Assembly (NCBI GenBank): GCA_035550595.1
Contig: DASZOV010000149.1
Coordinates: forward strand, 1 to 64,000
Reading direction: 5' to 3'
Length of the DNA: 64,000 nt
Source: CALFMR01 sp035550595
GTDB lineage: Bacteria; Acidobacteriota; Vicinamibacteria; Vicinamibacterales; SCN-69-37
Below are positions 1 to 7,722 of the stretch, in pieces (position 1 is the stretch's first letter; every line of letters starts with the position of its first letter). Under the pieces are notes generated by a model. That model was not told where the DNA came from. It saw only the letters and a list, made by a program, of their open reading frames with translations, and ran no database searches. The position numbers were made by a program, and so were the translations under genes.

Positions 1-33
1 GGCAAGCTGTACTGCTTCGGTCTGCCGAAGTAG
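1..33 (+). CDS. C-terminal end of a PQQ-type beta-propeller protein (partial)
   Basis: The window opens inside a gene: ten codons ending GKLYCFGLPK, then TAG. The tail resembles the end of the next protein (GTLYAFGYPMERD), a typical last strand of a PQQ-binding-like propeller. I infer that the upstream gene is a paralogue co-transcribed with it, 22 bp away. Only ten residues are visible, so the family call rests on that similarity. Confidence 0.5.
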   Translation, partial: GKLYCFGLPK

Positions 34-55
34 CGCGTCGACGGAAGGCAGCGTC

Positions 56-1891
56 ATGAGCATCGCACGTCTCAGTACGGTTCTCCTTGCGGCGTTTCTG
101 GCGGGCACCGCGCTCTGGGCCCAGGCGCGCGGCGGCGGCGCCGAATGGCTCACCGCGCACGGCGACGCGCAGGGCACGTCGTGGATCCGGAGCGACGCCG
201 TCGTCTCGCCGGCCAGCTTCGCGAAGCCGGGCTTCGAGCTCCAGTGGAAGCTGTCGCTCGACAACCAGCCGCGGCTCGCGAGCAACCTGATGCAGGGCGT
301 CACGGCCAACGGCGTCACGCTGTTCGTGCCGATGTCACTCGTCGCCGGCAGCTCGAACAACATCTACGCGATCGACAACGAGGTCGGCTACACCGTGTGG
401 CAACGGCACTTCGATCTGCCGTTGCCCGACGCGACGGCTGCGTGCCCAGGTGGCATCACGGCCGCAACCACGCGCATCGCGGACGTCGCGCCAGCGCCGT
501 TGTCGATCGCCGTGCCCTTTGCTTCGACGCTGCGCGGACGTGGACGCGGTTACGCGGGCGCGATCGGACAGCCCGGTGAAGGCGTGCCCATCGACTCGCC
601 GCGGCGCGGTGGCCCGGCGCGCGGCGCGCGCGCCGGACGAGCCGGTCGCGCGGGAGCCGCTGGCGCCAACGTCGCAGCGGCACGCGGTGGCCGGCAAGGT
701 GGACGCGGTGCGGCGGCGGCCGGCGACGAAACGGCGCCGGGCGGGATTCCCGGCGCGCCGGCCGGCATGCCGACGCAGGGCTATGGCCGCCCCGCGGGCG
801 TCGTCTACACGATCACGAGCGACGGCGTCCTGCACGTGCTCGGTTTGCCGTCGGGCATGGACCTCCAGAAGCCGGCACCGTTCCTGCCGGCGAATGCGAA
901 CTGGTCGGATCCCATCGCCGTCAACACGACGCTCTACGCCGCGACGAGCGGCAACTGCAGCGGCGCGCCGAACGGCGTCTGGTCGGTGAACCTCGCGAAC
1001 ATGGACAAGCCGGTCGTCTCATGGCAGACGCACGGCGGCGGCATCGTCGGCTCGCCAGTCTTCACGACCGACGGCAGCGCGATGCTCGTCACTGTCGGCC
1101 CGGGTCCGGCCACAGCCGATGGCTACGCCAACGCCGTCGTCGCGCTCGATCCGGCCACGCTGCAGCCGAAGGGATGGTTCTCCGCCGATGGCGTGAACCT
1201 CGTGTCCGCGCCGCTCGTGTTCAGACACGAGGCCACCGACGTCGCTGCCGTTGCGACGAGCGACGGCCGCATCGTCCTGCTCGACGCACACCAGCCGGGC
1301 GGTGCCGATCATCACGCCGCGCTGTCGACCTCTCAGCCGATTCCAGCGGCGACCGCGTCATTTGCGCCGGGCCATCTCGCGCTGTGGCAGCAGGCATTGG
1401 CTGGCAGCGGCACGAGTGCGGCCGGTGCGGGCGCCGATGCCGCGACGTCCGGCGTGCAACCCGGATCGATGTGGCTGCTCGTGCCGGTGTCCGGCGCGCT
1501 CGCCAACGCCAGCGCGTGGCCGACGACGCACGGTGACGTGACGCATGGCGCGATTGCGGCGTTGAAGATCACGGGCGCGGGTGGCCATCCGACGCTCGAA
1601 CCGGACTGGGTGTCGGCTGATATCTCCTCGCCGGCCACGCCGCTCATCGTCAACGGCGTCGTCTTCGCGGTTCCCAGCGGACCAGCGATTGGCGCAGCAT
1701 CGGCGGCCGGAACGTCGCCGGCCGTGCTCTACGCGATCAATGGGACAAACGGCGCGGCGCTCTGGAACAGCGGCCAGACGATGACGGCCGCGCTGTCGGG
1801 CCGGAGTTTCTGGAGCGCGACCGGGCAGGTGTACGTCGGAACTGCAGACGGCACGCTCTACGCCTTCGGCTATCCCATGGAGCGGGACTGA
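56..1891 (+). CDS. Exported PQQ-binding-like beta-propeller repeat protein
   Basis: A 611-residue protein with a signal peptide (about residues 1-25, ending near LWAQARG). It has recurring propeller strands: NNIYAIDNEVGYTVW near residue 100, VVYTITSDGVLHVLG near 250, AVLYAINGTNGAALW near 560, and a final GQVYVGTADGTLYAFG. These are PQQ/quinoprotein dehydrogenase-like blades, but I do not see a complete alcohol dehydrogenase active site, so an enzymatic role is uncertain. Residues about 165-240 are a Gly/Ala/Arg-rich low-complexity insert. A GGAAGG ribosome site lies 7 nt before the ATG. The next gene, a haem c protein, starts 1 bp after its stop, which suggests a small periplasmic redox operon. 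Confidence 0.8.
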   Translation: MSIARLSTVLLAAFLAGTALWAQARGGGAEWLTAHGDAQGTSWIRSDAVVSPASFAKPGFELQWKLSLDNQPRLASNLMQGVTANGVTLFVPMSLVAGSSNNIYAIDNEVGYTVWQRHFDLPLPDATAACPGGITAATTRIADVAPAPLSIAVPFASTLRGRGRGYAGAIGQPGEGVPIDSPRRGGPARGARAGRAGRAGAAGANVAAARGGRQGGRGAAAAGDETAPGGIPGAPAGMPTQGYGRPAGVVYTITSDGVLHVLGLPSGMDLQKPAPFLPANANWSDPIAVNTTLYAATSGNCSGAPNGVWSVNLANMDKPVVSWQTHGGGIVGSPVFTTDGSAMLVTVGPGPATADGYANAVVALDPATLQPKGWFSADGVNLVSAPLVFRHEATDVAAVATSDGRIVLLDAHQPGGADHHAALSTSQPIPAATASFAPGHLALWQQALAGSGTSAAGAGADAATSGVQPGSMWLLVPVSGALANASAWPTTHGDVTHGAIAALKITGAGGHPTLEPDWVSADISSPATPLIVNGVVFAVPSGPAIGAASAAGTSPAVLYAINGTNGAALWNSGQTMTAALSGRSFWSATGQVYVGTADGTLYAFGYPMERD

Positions 1892-1892
1892 C

Positions 1893-2414
1893 ATGTCCAT
1901 GCGCGTGCGTCTCGCTGGTCATCTCGCTCTGCTCGTGTTCGCCGTGGGACTCGTCTCCGCGGTCCTGACGGCAGCCGTCCGTCAGGACGCCGCGGCCTCG
2001 GCGCCTGGCGCGGACATGCCCGATGGTCCGGGTAAGGACGTCGTCGTGCGCGTCTGCGGCGTCTGCCATCAGCCTGACCGGACGGCGTCACTGCGACTCA
2101 CGCGCGACGGCTGGGACGAGCTCATCGGCGAGATGGTCAAGCGAGGCGCGAAGCTCACCGACGCCGAACGCGCGCAAGTGCTCGACTATCTGTCGACCAA
2201 CTTCCTCGGCGAAGCGCCGCACCCGATCAATCTCAACACGGCGCCGGCCATCGACCTCGAAGCGGTCATCGGTCTCGGCCGCGCCGAAGCCGGGACGTTC
2301 ATCGCATGGCGCGAGAAGAACGGGCCCTGCAAGACGATCGACGACTTGAAGAACATCCCCGGCGTGTCGTTCGAGAAACTCGACTCGGCGCGTGACCGGG
2401 CAGGGTGCTTTTAG
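1893..2414 (+). CDS. Exported haem c-type protein with a C-terminal helix-hairpin-helix domain
   Basis: A 173-residue protein with an N-terminal signal or anchor segment (about 8-28). One haem-attachment motif CGVCH (C55, C58, H59) sits in a region like the cytochrome c domain of quinohaemoprotein-type proteins. After about residue 110 comes a ComEA-like helix-hairpin-helix: INLNTAPAIDL, then IDDLKNIPGVSFEKLDS. The two domains are an odd pair, because HhH motifs normally bind DNA. In ComEA-like exported proteins they can act outside the cytoplasm. It is probably co-transcribed with the propeller gene upstream. Its 3' end overlaps the convergent MFS gene by 4 bp. Confidence 0.75.
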   Translation: MSMRVRLAGHLALLVFAVGLVSAVLTAAVRQDAAASAPGADMPDGPGKDVVVRVCGVCHQPDRTASLRLTRDGWDELIGEMVKRGAKLTDAERAQVLDYLSTNFLGEAPHPINLNTAPAIDLEAVIGLGRAEAGTFIAWREKNGPCKTIDDLKNIPGVSFEKLDSARDRAGCF

Positions 2415-3643
2415 CCGAACCTCGCGCCGCGCTTCTCGGTTCCCATGAGAGCGACGACGGCTGCAAGCAGGAACACGACGAGCGCGGTGAGCGCCATCGA
2501 CTTCGCGTAGCTTATGTGCTTCGCGATTTCGGCTTCGATGAGCGGGATCACGCTCGCGAGGCACGCGCCGCACTGGTAGGCGAAACCTGGCAGGAAGCCG
2601 CGGACCGCGTCGGGTGACAGCTCCGTGATGTGCGCGGGAATCACGCCCCACGCGCCCTGCACCAGGAACTGCATGACGAACGCGCCAATCCACAGCACGA
2701 CGAGGTTGGGCGCGAAGGCCCAGATCGGAATCGCGAGCACGGCGAGAATGAGCGCACCGGCGATCGCGGGCCGACGGCCCACGCGATCGGAGATGAACCC
2801 GGTGACAATGCCTCCGACGATCGCCCCGACCATGCTGAAGGCGGTGAGCGCCGCGCGCGCCTCGGGCGTGAAGTGCCAGTCGCGCTGGAGGAACGTCGGG
2901 TAGAGATCCTGCGTGCCATGGCTCGTCGAGTTCATCAGGCCCATGAGCAGCGTGATGAACAGGAACAGGCGCCAGTGCGACGCGATCTCGGTGAACAGAT
3001 CGCGCCAGTTCGTCTTGCGCGTGCGCTCCCAGACCGCCGATTCCTTCACCTGGAACCGCACGTAGAGCGCGAGCAGCGCCGGCAAGCCGCCGACGAAGAA
3101 CATCGGCCGCCATCCGAACCGCGGGAACACGAGGAAGAAGCAGCCCGCCGCGAGCAGATAGCCGAACGCGTAGCCTTCCTGCAACAGGCCCGACAGGATG
3201 CCGCGGCGTCCGGACGGCGCCTTCTCCATCGCGAGTGACGCGCCGACACCCCACTCGGCGCCCATGCCGATGCCGAAGAGCGCCCGCAGCACGAGAAACG
3301 CCGTGTAGGAATGGACGAGGCCCGTGGCGATCTCGATGATCGAGAAGAACACGAGATCGAGCATCAACGGCAGACGGCGGCCGTACCGATCCGCCATCAG
3401 GCCGAAGATGAACGCGCCGACCGGACGGAAGGCCAACGTCAGCGTCAGCGAGATCGCGACCTCGGCATCGGTCCGCCCGAACTCGGCCGCGATGGCCGTG
3501 AGCGAGAAGACGACGAGGAAGAAGTCGAAGGCATCGAGCGTCCAGCCGAGAAAACCGGCCGCAACCGCGGCGCGGTGATCGGAGGGCGGCACGTCCGGGT
3601 GCGTGGTGGTCACGGTCGCGGGTGGCACGGGCGTGTGGAGCAT
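2411..3643 (-). CDS. MFS transporter, metabolite:H+ symporter-like
   Basis: A 410-residue polytopic membrane protein with the loop 2-3 MFS signature ADRYGRRLPLM near residue 84 and its second-half counterpart SDRVGRRPAIAG near 270. About twelve hydrophobic segments are seen. Long stretches such as GIGMGAEWGVGASLAMEKAP resemble sialate, hexuronate or lactate carriers of the sugar/carboxylate symporter branch. The substrate cannot be read from sequence. The ATG at 3643 has AAGG about 6 nt upstream. It stands alone on the minus strand, with the repeat-rich gap as its 5' region. Confidence 0.85.
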   Translation of the reverse strand: MLHTPVPPATVTTTHPDVPPSDHRAAVAAGFLGWTLDAFDFFLVVFSLTAIAAEFGRTDAEVAISLTLTLAFRPVGAFIFGLMADRYGRRLPLMLDLVFFSIIEIATGLVHSYTAFLVLRALFGIGMGAEWGVGASLAMEKAPSGRRGILSGLLQEGYAFGYLLAAGCFFLVFPRFGWRPMFFVGGLPALLALYVRFQVKESAVWERTRKTNWRDLFTEIASHWRLFLFITLLMGLMNSTSHGTQDLYPTFLQRDWHFTPEARAALTAFSMVGAIVGGIVTGFISDRVGRRPAIAGALILAVLAIPIWAFAPNLVVLWIGAFVMQFLVQGAWGVIPAHITELSPDAVRGFLPGFAYQCGACLASVIPLIEAEIAKHISYAKSMALTALVVFLLAAVVALMGTEKRGARFG

Positions 3644-3698
3644 AATCCGCCTTCGCGCTGCGCGCTACAGCGTGACGGGGGCGGGCACGGAGGCTCTG

Positions 3699-3868
3699 TC
3701 ATCTTCTTTGCAGTGCGGCGCGGCCCCACCTCCGCCGCTACGGCGCTTCGGCGCCCTCACTTACATTCGTCTGTCATCGTCTTTGCAATGCGTTGGGGGC
3801 CCCACCCCCAACGCCACGGCGCTTCGGCGCCCTCGCTACGCTCGGGGCCTCGCGGCGTCATCTTTTTT
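3699..3868. repeat. Tandem pair of hairpin-rich interspersed units, locus 1
   Basis: Two head-to-tail units (3699-3773 and 3774-3857), each opening with TCATC(T/G)TCTTTGCA, then a third truncated start TCATCTTTTTT. Each unit holds a G/C-run dyad (in unit 2 GCGTTGGGGG opposite CCCCCAACGC) and a small GGCGC-TTC-GGCGCC hairpin. Unit 2 also has CTCGCTACGCTCG. The same structure recurs at 39279-39446 and, inverted, at 56643-56826. It fills part of the 340 bp gap between the MFS and DUF1080 genes. No protein is likely here. Confidence 0.8.
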
Positions 3869-3880
3869 GTCTTGCTAACT

Positions 3881-3976
3881 CTTCGCGTCCTTCGCGTCTT
3901 CGCGTGAAGCCCCGTCCTTCTTCGCGATCTTCGCGCCTTCGCGCGAGGCCCTGTTCGCTTCGCGCCCTTCGCGCGT
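3881..3976. repeat. Array of CTTCGCG-type short repeats
   Basis: CTTCGCG recurs with 1-4 bp spacers (CTTCGCGTC, CTTCGCGT, CTTCGCGTGAAG, then further degenerate copies TTCGCGATC, TTCGCGCC, CTTCGCGCG) up to the stop codon of the DUF1080 gene. It is a low-complexity intergenic array with no convincing reading frame. Together with the hairpin units it accounts for most of the 3644-3983 gap. Confidence 0.65.
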
Positions 3977-3983
3977 CGCGGCG

Positions 3984-4838
3984 TCAGTCCGGCAGTTCCT
4001 TCACCGCGATCACGCGCCAGCGCCAGAAGCCGCCGGGGACCCAGCGGTCCGGACCGCCGTGGACCTGGATGGCGATTGGTCCCGACGTGATGCCGTCCTT
4101 CGCGTGATTGGCCGTGTCGGTGAAGTCGAGCACCTGCGTGCCGTTGATCCACGCCGTGATGTGCGGCACGTCACCTTCGATGCGTGCGCGGATGGTGTTC
4201 CAGTCTTCGCGCTTCCACACCTTCATCCAGGGCGCATCGCCGATCGGCGTCGACGATCCGAGCGGGATGCCGCCGACGACGGGCGCGGCAGGTGCCGTCG
4301 CGCGTGCCGGAGCGGCGCCTCGCGCGCCGCGTCCCGCCGCGCGGCCAGCGCCGACGTTCTGCAGCCCTTCACCGTAGATGCTGCCGAGGCTGCCGCCGGA
4401 CAGATAGTCGAGCGTCACCTGATAGGCGTCGCCGGCCTCGCTCGAGCGGAGGAACAGGCCGCTGTCGCAGCCCCAGTCCGGCTTCACCTCCATGTAGACC
4501 TCGACGTTCTTGTACGACTTGTCGGTCAGGAGGATCCCGCCGCTGCCGAGCGGTTGCTGCGTGCCGACGATCATGCCGTCCATGACGTGATAGTCCGGCG
4601 TGATGCCGTGATGATTCGTCTTGCTCACGTGCCAGCCCGTGAGATCGACGCCGTTGAAGATCGGCGTGAAGCCGGCGGGAATGTGCATGGGCGGCGGCGT
4701 GAGCATCTTGCCGATGTAGCCGGGAATCGGCGGCACCGGCATCTCGGTCATGTCGCCGGCCGGCGCCTGCGGTCCGGCGATGAGCGGCGCCGCGAGCAGC
4801 GCGCAACCAGCAATCGTCAAGAGTGTCTGTGTTTTCAT
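3984..4838 (-). CDS. Exported DUF1080 (3-keto-disaccharide hydrolase-like) protein
   Basis: A 284-residue protein with a clear signal peptide (MKTQTLLTIAGCALLAAPLIAG). The single DUF1080 domain begins near residue 60 with FNGVDLTGWHV and contains DSGLFLRSSEAGDAYQV, both family hallmarks of this concanavalin-like fold. Members act on glycosides or 3-keto-sugars in the periplasm, but the substrate here is unknown. An Ala/Gly/Arg-rich insert lies near residues 165-190. A GAGG site lies 8 nt before the ATG. It starts 10 bp after the stop of a second DUF1080 gene, so the two are almost certainly co-transcribed. Confidence 0.85.
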   Translation of the reverse strand: MKTQTLLTIAGCALLAAPLIAGPQAPAGDMTEMPVPPIPGYIGKMLTPPPMHIPAGFTPIFNGVDLTGWHVSKTNHHGITPDYHVMDGMIVGTQQPLGSGGILLTDKSYKNVEVYMEVKPDWGCDSGLFLRSSEAGDAYQVTLDYLSGGSLGSIYGEGLQNVGAGRAAGRGARGAAPARATAPAAPVVGGIPLGSSTPIGDAPWMKVWKREDWNTIRARIEGDVPHITAWINGTQVLDFTDTANHAKDGITSGPIAIQVHGGPDRWVPGGFWRWRVIAVKELPD

Positions 4839-4848
4839 GGTGCTGTCC

Positions 4849-5580
4849 TCAGTCCAACGGCTTGATCCGGACGTTCGTGTAGTACGTGAAGCTGTTCGGA
4901 TCGTGCGCCTGGAACGCGATCGTCCCCGGCGCGATCTTGCGGCCCGGCGTGTCGTAGGCGCCGTCCCAGTCGGCCGGCTGCGTCCACTGCAGCACCTGCG
5001 TGCCCTTCACCCAGACGGTGATCGTCTGGCCCTCCACCCGGATCTCCATTGGAAACCACTCGTCGTCTTTCGCCGGGATGTACGACAGATCGACGACGTG
5101 GTAGAGGCTGCCGGTGCGGATGCGATCGGTGTGGCTGTTGTTGACCTGAATCTCGAAGCCCTTGCCCGGGAAGCCTTTGTCCTGGAGCTCGGTCAACACG
5201 TAGACGCCGCCGTTCGAGCGGTGCTTGGCCATGACGTCGAGCTTCAGATCGAAGTTGCGGAACGTGTGGTTGTGGAAGTCGCCTTCATAGAAGACGTGTC
5301 CCGGACCATCGACGCCGTTCGCCTGAATCGCGCCGTCGACGACCTTGAAGTCGGACTCGGGTCCACCGACCTTCCAGCCGGTCAGATCCTTGCGGTTGAA
5401 GAGCGTCGTGTAGCCGGCCTCGGTCTTCACGGCGGGCACCTGGCCCGCGCCGGGCGTCGCGGGCGCCTCCTGCGCGGCTGGCGCGGGTGCCATGACCTCG
5501 CGCGCGGCCGGCGTCTGCGCGAGCACGGCGACGCTGAGCGCCGCGCCCACGACCACGATGCTGAGTGCTGTCCGCTTCAT
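4849..5580 (-). CDS. Exported DUF1080 (3-keto-disaccharide hydrolase-like) protein
   Basis: 243 residues from the ATG at 5580, chosen because GGAGGAGG lies 6 nt upstream; a frame extension to 5631 has no such site. A signal peptide (MKRTALSIVVVGAALSVAVLAQ) is followed by a Pro/Ala-rich linker. The DUF1080 domain opens TLFNRKDLTGWKVGG near residue 56 and continues with SNGGVYVLTELQDKGFPGKG. It is the first gene of a two-gene unit with the DUF1080 protein downstream. The two are only distantly alike, so they may act on different sugars. Confidence 0.85.
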   Translation of the reverse strand: MKRTALSIVVVGAALSVAVLAQTPAAREVMAPAPAAQEAPATPGAGQVPAVKTEAGYTTLFNRKDLTGWKVGGPESDFKVVDGAIQANGVDGPGHVFYEGDFHNHTFRNFDLKLDVMAKHRSNGGVYVLTELQDKGFPGKGFEIQVNNSHTDRIRTGSLYHVVDLSYIPAKDDEWFPMEIRVEGQTITVWVKGTQVLQWTQPADWDGAYDTPGRKIAPGTIAFQAHDPNSFTYYTNVRIKPLD

Positions 5581-5666
5581 GTCGGTTCCTCCTCCGGGTG
5601 TGCGGGACGTGCGGCCGGATCCTACACCCACGGACCATGCACGGCGGCGGGATAAGATCTCGCCTC

Positions 5667-6785
5667 ATGCCGTCGCCGACGTCGCTCGTCCGCCCGCTCG
5701 TTCGCCGCCTGCACGCGTACGTGCCGGGCGAACAGCCGAAGATCCGCGGGCTCATCAAGCTGAACACGAACGAGAATCCCTATCCGCCGTCGCCGAAGGT
5801 GCTCGCCGCCGTGCGCGCGGCGACCGATGGCCGGCTGCGGCTCTATCCCAACCCGACGGCGCAGCCGCTACGCGAGAAGCTCGCACGGCTGCACCGGTGC
5901 CAGCCCGAGCAGATCTTCGTCGGTAACGGATCGGATGAATGCCTGGCGCTGGCCGTGCGCGCGTTCGTCGAGCCGCGCGACGTGTCGGCGGGACGCACGC
6001 GCCCGGCCGGCCGTTCGCTCGTCCAATACTTCACGCCGAGCTACTCGCTCTATCCAGTCCTGGCCGACATGCACGGCGCTGTCCGTCGGCCCGTACGGCT
6101 CGCGAAGGATTTCGATCTGCCTGACGTCGTCGCACTGCGCCGGAGCGGCACGTGGCGGTTCGATGCGGCGCTGACGCTCGTGACAACGCCGAATGCGCCA
6201 AGCGGGCGCGGCTACACGCGAGCGGCGCTCGACGCACTCTGCCGTGCCCAGCGGGGCGTCGTCGTCCTCGACGAAGCGTACGTCGACTTCGCGGACGAAC
6301 ACGCGCTGCCGCTAGCGCTCGCGCACCCGCACGTGCTCGTCGCGCGGACGTTTTCGAAGGCCTACTCGCTGTGCTTCCAGCGCGTCGGCTATTTCGTCGG
6401 TCACCCGACGCTCATCGACGCGCTCGATCGGATCCGCGATAGCTACAACGTCAACGGACTCGGCCAGGTCGCGGCGCTCGCGACACTCGACGACCTCGCG
6501 TACTACCACGCGAACTTCACGCGCATCATTCGTACGCGCGAGGCGCTGACGCGCCAGCTCGCCACGCTCGGGTTCGATGTCCAGCCGAGCCAGACGAACT
6601 TCCTCTTCGCGCGCCCGCCGCACGTCAGCGCGAAGACCTGGCAGCAGAAGCTGCGTGATCGCAAGATCCTCGTCCGCTGGTTCCCGGCGCCCGACGTGCG
6701 CGATTTCCTGCGCATCACCATCGGCACCGACGCCGAAGCGCGCGCGCTCGTGCGTGCGGCGACGGCGATTCTGCGAGCGCGGTAA
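5667..6785 (+). CDS. hisC: Histidinol-phosphate aminotransferase-like PLP enzyme
   Basis: A 372-residue fold-type I aminotransferase. LNTNENPYPPSP is near residue 30, NGSDECLALAVRAF near 87, NAPSGR near 175, the conserved Asp-Tyr of the PLP pocket in VLDEAYVDF, and the Schiff-base lysine in TFSKAYSL near residue 230. This matches HisC, which converts histidinol phosphate and 2-oxoglutarate to imidazole acetol phosphate and glutamate. No other his gene is nearby, so a role on another amino acid is possible. I chose ATG 5667 from homology; the ribosome site is weak. It is divergent from the DUF1080 pair with an 86 bp shared upstream region. Confidence 0.8.
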   Translation: MPSPTSLVRPLVRRLHAYVPGEQPKIRGLIKLNTNENPYPPSPKVLAAVRAATDGRLRLYPNPTAQPLREKLARLHRCQPEQIFVGNGSDECLALAVRAFVEPRDVSAGRTRPAGRSLVQYFTPSYSLYPVLADMHGAVRRPVRLAKDFDLPDVVALRRSGTWRFDAALTLVTTPNAPSGRGYTRAALDALCRAQRGVVVLDEAYVDFADEHALPLALAHPHVLVARTFSKAYSLCFQRVGYFVGHPTLIDALDRIRDSYNVNGLGQVAALATLDDLAYYHANFTRIIRTREALTRQLATLGFDVQPSQTNFLFARPPHVSAKTWQQKLRDRKILVRWFPAPDVRDFLRITIGTDAEARALVRAATAILRAR

Positions 6786-6805
6786 GCCCGGACGCGCCGC
6801 GGCCG

Positions 6806-7675
6806 TCACCGACGAAACGCGCGGCTCGAGATGGACACGGAGTTTTTGTCAGGATCCTTGGCGTTCGCGAACGCGTAGCCGTCGGCCTGATGCGTGGCGC
6901 CGAACGTCAGGCCCTTGGCGGCCGCCTCTCGCTTGAACGCGTCGACGTCGGGCACCGCGAAGACGAGCTTCACGCCAACCTGCCCGAGCTTCACGCTCTT
7001 CGCCGCCTGATGAATGGCAATCCGAGCACCGCCGTCGGGTGACGTCAGCTCGAACAATCGCCCGTCAGGATCGCGTGCGATCTCGAATCCGAAGAACCGC
7101 TCGTAGAACGCCGCGGTACGTTCCATGTCACGCGCGTAGATGAGCACCGTGGCCAGCATTGTCACGTCACCCGCGATCCTTTCTTCCCGCCGGCGGCGGA
7201 GCGGCGGCAGGAGATCCTTGCGATAGTTGCGGACGACACTGGTCTCGTCGAAACCGAGCGACCGATGCGCCGCTCGGCTCACGCGATTGTCGACGATCGA
7301 ATCGGATCCCAATTCGGTGCAGCCTTGTCCCAGGCCCCACTGCTCCGCCGCAGCGACGAGCGCCGCGCCCACACCTCGCCGCCGTGCGCCAGGCACCACA
7401 TACCAGCCTTCGAGATAGGCGACGCGATCGGTGTCGCAACTGTCGACAATGTTCCGGATGGAGAGCTCGACGAAGCCGAGCGGCAATCCGGCATCATCGA
7501 TGGCGACGAGCGCGGCCTTCGGCTCGTGCCGATGGCCCGAGAAGTACCGATCGATCTCGCCGCGGTGCTCGCGCGCGCTGCCCTCGGGCCACAGCGCACG
7601 CCGCATGCGCAGCCACGCGCGCGCGTCGGCTCGCCGCACGGGACGCACGCGAATGTCTCGATGTCGATCTCTCAC
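6806..7675 (-). CDS. In-frame GNAT (AAC(6')-like) acetyltransferase plus VOC-domain protein
   Basis: One uninterrupted frame of 289 residues. Residues about 7-155 are a GNAT domain of the aminoglycoside 6'-N-acetyltransferase type: LRMRRALWPE, LEGWYVVPGARRRGVGAAL with the acetyl-CoA loop, SDSIVDN, AAHRSLGFDET. Residues 173-289 are a glyoxalase/VOC module (VLIYARDMERTAAFYERFFGFE). No stop separates them, so this is either a fusion or a second gene starting at ATG 7159 or the GTG two codons earlier, which has AAAGGA 11 nt upstream. GTG 7675 fits GNAT homology but overlaps a heptamer repeat. It lies 47 bp downstream of the topoisomerase gene. Actual drug resistance is not shown. Confidence 0.65.
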   Translation of the reverse strand: MRDRHRDIRVRPVRRADARAWLRMRRALWPEGSAREHRGEIDRYFSGHRHEPKAALVAIDDAGLPLGFVELSIRNIVDSCDTDRVAYLEGWYVVPGARRRGVGAALVAAAEQWGLGQGCTELGSDSIVDNRVSRAAHRSLGFDETSVVRNYRKDLLPPLRRRREERIAGDVTMLATVLIYARDMERTAAFYERFFGFEIARDPDGRLFELTSPDGGARIAIHQAAKSVKLGQVGVKLVFAVPDVDAFKREAAAKGLTFGATHQADGYAFANAKDPDKNSVSISSRAFRR

Positions 7676-7702
7676 TTCTGGCTTCTGGCTTCGAACTTCT
7701 AA
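7675..7702. repeat. Heptamer array (CTTCTGG/CTTCGAA), 4 units
   Basis: Four imperfect 7-bp units: CTTCTGG, CTTCTGG, CTTCGAA, CTTCTAA. The array lies between the topoisomerase stop and the GNAT start, whose likely GTG falls at its edge. Confidence 0.7.
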
Positions 7703-7722
7703 CTTGCCTCGCGCCAGCTCCC

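Noticed and set aside
3644..3983. Several open frames over the interspersed repeats (translations like SSLQC, APPP, LRRF)
   Set aside because: The frames follow the repeat sequence, appear in both directions at all three repeat loci and have no ribosome site.
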